Origin: Exophiala sp. HKRS030
Taxonomy: Eukaryota > Ascomycota > Eurotiomycetes > Chaetothyriales > Herpotrichiellaceae
Assembly (NCBI GenBank): GCA_023897205.1
Contig: JAHWDD010000003.1
Location: 7,567,665-7,631,664 of the forward strand
Direction: 5' to 3'
Length of the DNA: 64,000 nucleotides
This document shows positions 58,487 through 64,000 of the stretch, in pieces; the first letter of the stretch is position 1; each line of letters begins with the position of its first letter. The notes beneath the pieces were generated by a model that was not told the DNA's origin, did no database searches, and worked only from the letters and a program-made list of their open reading frames with translations. A program made the position numbers and the translations under genes.

Positions 58487-60222
58487 TCAATAACTCCTAA
58501 ACCCAACCCTCGCCCTATCCTCGTCAAACACAAGCCCTAACCCCGTGAACGCCAACTCACCCAGGATCCACGTTTCCGCCAACCCAGCAGCGCCATCGAC
58601 GAAGTCGCTCTCCACCACTCTTCCAACACAATACCCACTACCAACGACCTCCTTTCCGAGACTGAACGCGCCACCGTCCGGGCCGTACATGGCCTCGATA
58701 GCGGTGGTTGTGCCTGGACCAATGGCGAGCGGGAAATTCCATCCGCCCAGCTCGAGCACAATGGATGGCGTGTTGAGGCATGGATATGCGTGGAATCGAG
58801 TGTGCGGGTGTGGGAGTCGGTGTGAGCCGGGGATGGAGGAGTAGAGTTGTGTGACTGCCGCGTGCGGTGCGTGGATGAATGGCGTATTGATGTCGATGAG
58901 GATAGGTTGTGCGCGGAGGACCTAAGGTGTAATCAGATAGGTAGGTGACAACGCGTCCCGTCTTGCGGTGTACAACTACAGCATTAATCCGTAATGCATA
59001 TACGTACGTACCTTGACCCCGTTGACCCAAACTCCCGGCATCAGGCCGGACCACCAGCCCTCCGCGCCCCTAACATCCATCCACTTGAAATGCTCATCCC
59101 AGGCCAATGTCTCAGGCATGGCGACAGCCATCTGCTTCTCGACCTGGTCGGCAACCCAGTCGGGCGTAGCGATGGGCTCACCGAAATGCCTCAATTCGAT
59201 CTCGCTGCGGATCTTGGCCTGTTCGGCCTCTCGTGCGATCGTCCCACCGAGACTCAAGATTCCGGTTTCGGCGTCGAGGAGGGTGATGGAGAAGACTTTG
59301 TTCTTGATCAGACCGGACTCGAAGAGCTGGGAAAGGAGTGAGGGGAGGAGAGGCGGGTGAGTGAATCTGAAGTCGAGGTGGATGGGCTCAGGCCGAGGAT
59401 TGTGCCGGATCTGGCGAGGGTTTGGCGAGAGGACTTCGAGGGTGTGCAGATTGGTAGATGCAGGCGGATGGTCTGTTGGTTGTGGGTATTGGAAGGTGGG
59501 AGGTGGAATACATCGCTAGGGTTTTGGCAGATGGAGTGGACTCTTTCATCGTTGGGAACTGTTCGATGGCATGGTTCACTTGGTTAGCTGCTTATTTAGT
59601 GGTAGGCAGATTGCTACAATCCCAACATCAAATCCTCCAGTAAACTGGAAAAGACCAATACTGGGGACGAACGAACTGACTGTGGGCTGTGGAAGCGAAT
59701 GTATCATATTTGGACTGCTGCTCAGAGGTGCTCGTGGTCAAGACAGTGTAGAAATCAGGACTCAACATATCTATGTCCACTTCGAGTTTCTGAGGAGGCT
59801 CGCCGATCTCAACATACGTATACCTGGACCAAGTCAGTCAATGGATTCCTCTTATAAGAGAAATGATCATCATTCTCTTGCTCGATGAGATGAAGATCAA
59901 AGGCAGACACTGTGAGGGAAACCTACCAGCGATTCGAATGTCCAGCAACGTCAATGAGGTTTGGGTCATTCTCATCATCCCCGTGGTTGATAAGCCATTG
60001 CCTCTTCAGATGGTTGCCATGCACCTCCCTCGTAGTCAAGCTATGTCGGAACTCAACTTCTTGCAGAATTTGAGTCCGGTAAGTTAGATTAGCAGCCTCA
60101 TGGCGGGAAAAGCGGCCGTCTCGTCGATGCAATGGGAAGTGGATGCCTTCTGCTTCAGCGAGAGGAAAGTAGGTGGAAATCGTGAGATAGATCACCAAGA
60201 TGAATTGTAGCGGGTTCATCAT
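58487..60222 (-). CDS. Divergent pepsin-like (A1) aspartic protease family protein, apparent frameshift
   Basis: Secreted: MNPLQFILVIYLTISTYFPLAEAEG is a signal peptide (ATG 60222 or 60219). Exon 1 runs to 59927, an intron of 103 bp follows, and exon 2 starts at 59823. It has WYTYVEIGEPPQKLEVDIDMLSPDF, the pepsin N-lobe region, with D-M-L where D-T/S-G is usual. The exon 2 to exon 3 junction (about 59700-59580) is unresolved. Exon 3 gives GTILGLSPSTS and, after a frame change at the G4 run 59342-59345, LLSQLFESGLIKNKVFSITLLDAETG, ending at 59012. A 90-bp intron leads to exon 4 (58921-58487), with ILIDINTPFIHAP (D-I-N instead of D-T-G) and WILGELAFTGLGLVFDEDRARVGF. Fold assignment is firm; activity is doubtful. 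Confidence 0.75.
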
Positions 60223-60395
60223 TATATGTTCATTCAAAAATGAGGTTGGAGTGGAATAAGGGAGAAGATGACGAATGGTAGGTGGTAGGTCTAGCAGAGA
60301 AATAACTGCTGTTCCAATATATGGTCGATATATATTTCACATTTTCTTTCTCAAACTTCATGAAGACGCCTTTTCATAAGGGTCTCCTCTTCTCC

Positions 60396-62980
60396 CTACC
60401 ATTGAGTTTCACGTTCGTGTCCACGTAATCGCTCACCAAAATATTCTTCCAAATCTTCTGCTTCCGACGCTCTTAAAGCTTCGTCGACACTGCCCACAAA
60501 CCGGCGTCTCCCTCCACAAAGATCTACAATACCGCTTCTCTCAAAACTCTGGAAAACCTTACTCCTCCTGTGGGGTAGTCGACAAAAGAAAACGCGGATT
60601 CCTCTATTCACATAGTCTTCCACTATTTCCGTAAAGACTTGAGTGCCAGATCCATCGATCTTTGTTACACCATGCACATCAAATATGATATTTCGATTAT
60701 TGTGATCATGTCTCACACGTGGCAATGAAGGATGGGCTGCGTTGGTCCCATACTGTTCAAGCCTGCGTAGACGCGTTTTGAGTTCTCCCGTGTTGGCGAA
60801 TGTTAGAGGTTCAGGTATTTTGACAATGAGCACTCCTTCAATGTATTCAATGTTCTCAGGAGAGAGCTCCGCATTTTCAAATTGATGAGTGCCAGGAATC
60901 TTTCCAAGAATCTGTATCCGTGGTTTTGTGGCATGACGGATGAGTTGTAGTAAAGACAGGCCGATACCCAATGCGATTCCGGTGGATAGTGAGTAGAATA
61001 CAGTCGCTAGGAAAATAATAGACATGAGCGACAATTCGGTCCAACCTCGAATCTTAAAGAAGAACTTGATGTCATGAGGACACTCCTCAATGAGGGAATA
61101 AGCCACAACGGATATCATGGCCGAAAGAACTCCCTTGGGTAGATAATAAAAATAAGGCACCACGTAGAATACGCAGATCAAGGTGATAAGGCTGAGGAGG
61201 ATGCTGCTCATCGGTGTTGTTCCACCAGTAGATGCGTTGACCTTGCTTCTCCCATAGCCACCGAATGCTGGAAGAGCCATGAAACATCCTCCCACAATAT
61301 TGGCAGCGCCCAAGGCGATAAGTTCCCGATTGGCGCTCAAAGTCATACCTTGCAAACCATGGCTACCTTCTCCCAAACTCTTTGCAGCAACAGATGACTC
61401 GAAGAAGCCCAACAAAGCAATAAGAAACGACGTGCTCAACGCTGTATCAATATGCTTCATGTGACGAAATTGAAATGGCCAATGAAATGGTATCGTAGTT
61501 GTGCCGCTAGATGATTGCACCTTTCCAAGAACATCCAACCCTTGTTTGTCCCAGGAAAAGGCCCAGGTGAAGACTGCCCCTAGAGCGACCACGAGAAACC
61601 GATCCGGAAAGTATGCTACGGAGGGGAAGCGTGGTTGTAACTTTCTTTTCAGGGTTCTGAAAGAAGCAATCAGCATCCCTCTTTGTGAACTAGCTAGCGA
61701 GGCGACTTACCTGAACAACATGATGACAGCGAAGCTGGTGAAAGATACAGCAGCTGTCAATCCGTGCGACTTGGAAACGTTTTGGAAGAGGAAAACCAAT
61801 TTCTGGGCACTGCTCCCGTGAGCAACGTCGCCATCCTCTTTGGCCACGGTACTGAGGCCAAGTTCAGGGATGAGCTGATCGACAAAAATGACAAAACCAA
61901 TGGCGCTAATGAAGCCCCGAAGAAAAGGTCGACTGAGAACACTGTCCAAAAATCCCAGTCGGCTCAGGCCGGCGACAAAGATAACAGCCCCAGCTACAGC
62001 GGTAACAACTCCAGCAATTTGAGCATTGAGAACATTGTCATCATCTCCAGATCCTCCGTTTGCAATAGAGTTTCGTACCACACTTCCAACAAGTAGTGAT
62101 CCTGCAGCTTCGGGTCCAACAACCATCTGTGGACAAGTTCCCAAAAAGGCATATATCAATGGATTAAAAACAAACGAGTAGAGGCCATTGATCGGCGGTA
62201 TATGGCCAAGGTTGGATGCGTAGGATAGAGACATGGGAATGTAAAATGAGGCCATGGTCAGAGCTGCAACTAGATCTCCTTGAAACCACGCCCACCGATA
62301 CTGGCGTACCCACTTAACGAATGGGAAATAGTAAGAAAAATACATGAAACGAGGACTGTTGATACCGTGCCTCTGTGCTAGCCACTTGGTTGTGCTCATG
62401 GATTTATTACCGGTGATCGAATCCGCGACCGCGTCGCCCAAAATGCCATGAATTGGATCTCGGGGACCACCATCTTCACCAATGGCGCCTGGATATCGAC
62501 CACCAAATTGTGCAGAGCTGTCGATACTACTGTATGTGCTTCTTATTGAGGGGCTCGAGGCGAGAAGGTTCCATGGTTGCAGTTCCGGAGACCACATACA
62601 CGGTAATGGTGGTTATAATTGCCCAACAAGCTGGTCCTAGCATTGACTTCTTGCGTAGCTGGCTCATCGATCTCACCTCGGACTTGTTCACTGCCCGAGT
62701 CTAGGAATGGGTCGTGTTCAGGTTCAACTATCGTCGGGTTTGCTTGTGGTTGCAATGCTGGAGGAGACAGTGTCAATCTGGCAGGGCCATCGAGGTCTTC
62801 GGAGGACTTTGATCGAGCCATCCTTTCCTCAGGAGACAGGATAACGTTTTCTCGCAATCGGCTGGGGACATAGGGGACGTGGTGGCTGGACTTTCGACTA
62901 TGAACCTGCGATCCGTGTGGAGCAAGCGGAGGGCTACCATTATTTGTAGAGGAGGAAGAAGCGGGGTGAGGATCGGTCAT
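60396..62980 (-). CDS. SulP/SLC26 anion (sulfate) transporter with STAS domain, apparent frameshift
   Basis: Start ATG 62980. The first about 190 residues are disordered. From PFVKWVRQYRWAWFQGDLVAALTMASFYIPMSLSYASNLGHIPPINGLYSF the SLC26 membrane core begins, with VGPEAAGSLLVGSVVR, FISAIGFVIFVDQLIP and the second repeat FGGYGRSKVNASTGGTTPMSS. A 54-bp intron (61657-61710) splits AG/A of an Arg codon. A C-terminal STAS domain follows (NIIFDVHGVTKIDGSGTQVF). In all 844 codons once a one-base gap near 62597 (between GT and ATG) is allowed for; alternatively the shorter frame starting at that ATG could be the real start. Plasma membrane or vacuole; the long N-terminus is typical of fungal vacuolar-type members. 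Substrate inferred only. Confidence 0.88.
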
Positions 62981-63758
62981 GTTTGCGAATGTTGTGAAGG
63001 GAATGCATGGAAGCAGGAAGATATGGGAGTGTGTGACATCGAGACAGGCAGTCCTATCACCTCGAAAGAATGAAGTTAGAACAACATGACCAGAAACTAT
63101 GGTGGACTAGTTCGTAGAGACTGCTGCGAGCCTGCGACGAATGGGCAATAAATTGGCCTACGCGTGATTGAGGATCACGGCTTAAGGATGACCGAGAGTA
63201 GCCAGGTATGGAAACGAAACGTAAGTAGTCCGAAAAACCAGAAGCCTGGTGGCTACAATAAGCCGCCGGGGATCCAATCACAATTCTAGCAAAACAGACG
63301 TGCACTGGAGTCAGACGATGACGTCTGTCATTACAGCGGACTACAGCGACATGAGTTGTAATTGCTTTGATCAGCTGGGCACCTACTTGGTGCGACTGGG
63401 CACGGACTGGGTAAAGGTTTTGCACTCATTTCCACTTGGTGAGCCTAGTCTCGAGACTAAAGCGGCAAGAAAATCATTCGGTGAAACATGGTACTATCAC
63501 GTGACTGATACAAGGCGGCGAATATTGGTCCCGAAAAGAATTGTCTTGGCTTTTGGGAAATTATTGGTGGGGTTAAGCAAAAGTGCGCATCCGCCACAAC
63601 CAGCGGGATCGTAAGGTAGTCCAAGTAGGCACAATTTGCCCGCATATCAACGTGACTCTTAATCCACGAGAGACAACGAAGTAATAAAGCCGGCCTGCTC
63701 CCCTTCAATACGTCAGATCAGAGTCTTCTCCAAATCCTGATCCAGATCTACCGCCATC
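62981..63758. promoter_or_regulatory. Divergent region SulP / eIF2-alpha
   Basis: 780 bp between two divergent starts. Frames here (63057-63425, 63249-63614) have no family features. Nothing else identified. Confidence 0.4.
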
Positions 63759-64000
63759 ATGTCGGACCCTGACTCCCTCACGAATTGTCGTTTCTACGAA
63801 GAGAAATATCCCGAAATTGAAAGTTTTGTCATGGTCAACGTCAAGCAGGTAAGGAAAACATACTAGATTGGGGTTATCTCTCCATGAGTCTCATGCACAT
63901 GCTAAATAGTCGACTCGCTGCAACAGATAGCCGAAATGGGTGCCTACGTCAAATTGCTGGAATACGACAACATCGATGGCATGATCCTCCTCTCAGAATT
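63759..64000 (+). CDS. SUI2: Translation initiation factor eIF2 alpha subunit, 5' part only
   Basis: Partial; it runs off the window. Exon 1 is 63759-63848 (30 codons), a 78-bp intron follows (CAG/GTAAGG..CAACAG), and exon 2 starts at 63927. The product [30 protein letters not shown], then [24 protein letters not shown], is the S1-like domain of eIF2-alpha. The phosphorylated Ser51 loop should come directly after the window end. It delivers Met-tRNAi to the 40S subunit and is the target of Gcn2-type kinases. Confidence 0.97.

Noticed and set aside
62521..62600. Intron with GTATGT donor in the SulP N-terminus
   Set aside because: The acceptors within reach leave the wrong phase; a one-base gap or an internal start explains the frames better.
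1..64000. tRNA genes, CRISPR arrays, transposons or a secondary-metabolite cluster
   Set aside because: No cloverleaf boxes, spaced repeats, transposase/reverse transcriptase motifs, or PKS/NRPS domains were seen on either strand.

Overview
This is a 64 kb stretch of nuclear DNA from a filamentous ascomycete (Pezizomycotina). The evidence is short GT-AG introns of 46-165 bp with CTAAC-like branch sites, genes packed on both strands with 0.2-1.9 kb spacers, and typical mould genes: assimilatory niaD/niiA, a choline oxidase/betaine aldehyde dehydrogenase pair, a Sha1-type CH/IQ protein and a Sim4-type kinetochore subunit. An EED-like Polycomb subunit argues against Aspergillus-type genomes that lost PRC2. 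A Eurotiomycete such as a Chaetothyriales black yeast is my guess, not proven. I see no tRNA, rRNA, transposon or CRISPR array.

Layout. 0.7-6 kb: a NagZ-like GH3 protein fused to a GNAT acetyltransferase, divergent from glucosamine-6-phosphate deaminase; this looks like an amino-sugar catabolic pair. 6.2-11.6 kb: betaine aldehyde dehydrogenase divergent from a choline oxidase. Both end in peroxisomal targeting tripeptides (SKL and ARL), so choline to glycine betaine oxidation is probably peroxisomal. 12-17 kb: an SH3BGR/thioredoxin-fold protein with a long disordered tail, and an RA-PH domain adaptor. 17.5-26.8 kb: EED-like WD40 protein, SKI2 RNA helicase, a zinc-ribbon metallo-beta-lactamase-fold protein and ribosome-biogenesis NSA2. 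27.8-35 kb: nitrate reductase and nitrite reductase in tandem, with GATA motifs between them. 35.8-41.4 kb: ERO1 and an ASPM/Sha1-like spindle protein. 43-48.6 kb: an F-box/LRR protein, a DUF1330 protein and a CENP-L/Fta1-like protein. 49-58 kb: PEP7 (FYVE), glutaminyl-tRNA synthetase and the P5A ATPase SPF1. 58.5-64 kb: a divergent pepsin-like protein, a SulP/SLC26 anion transporter, and the 5' end of eIF2-alpha at the window edge.

The strongest general observation is technical. From 17.5 kb to 62.6 kb, nine conserved genes carry twelve apparent one-base deletions, mostly in short G, C or A runs, and no apparent insertion. For the eight of these genes whose full exon structure I could set, adding back one base per site brings the coding length to a multiple of three. 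This points to uncorrected assembly indels rather than decay. Gene coordinates for these loci therefore span apparent frameshifts, which are noted in each entry.
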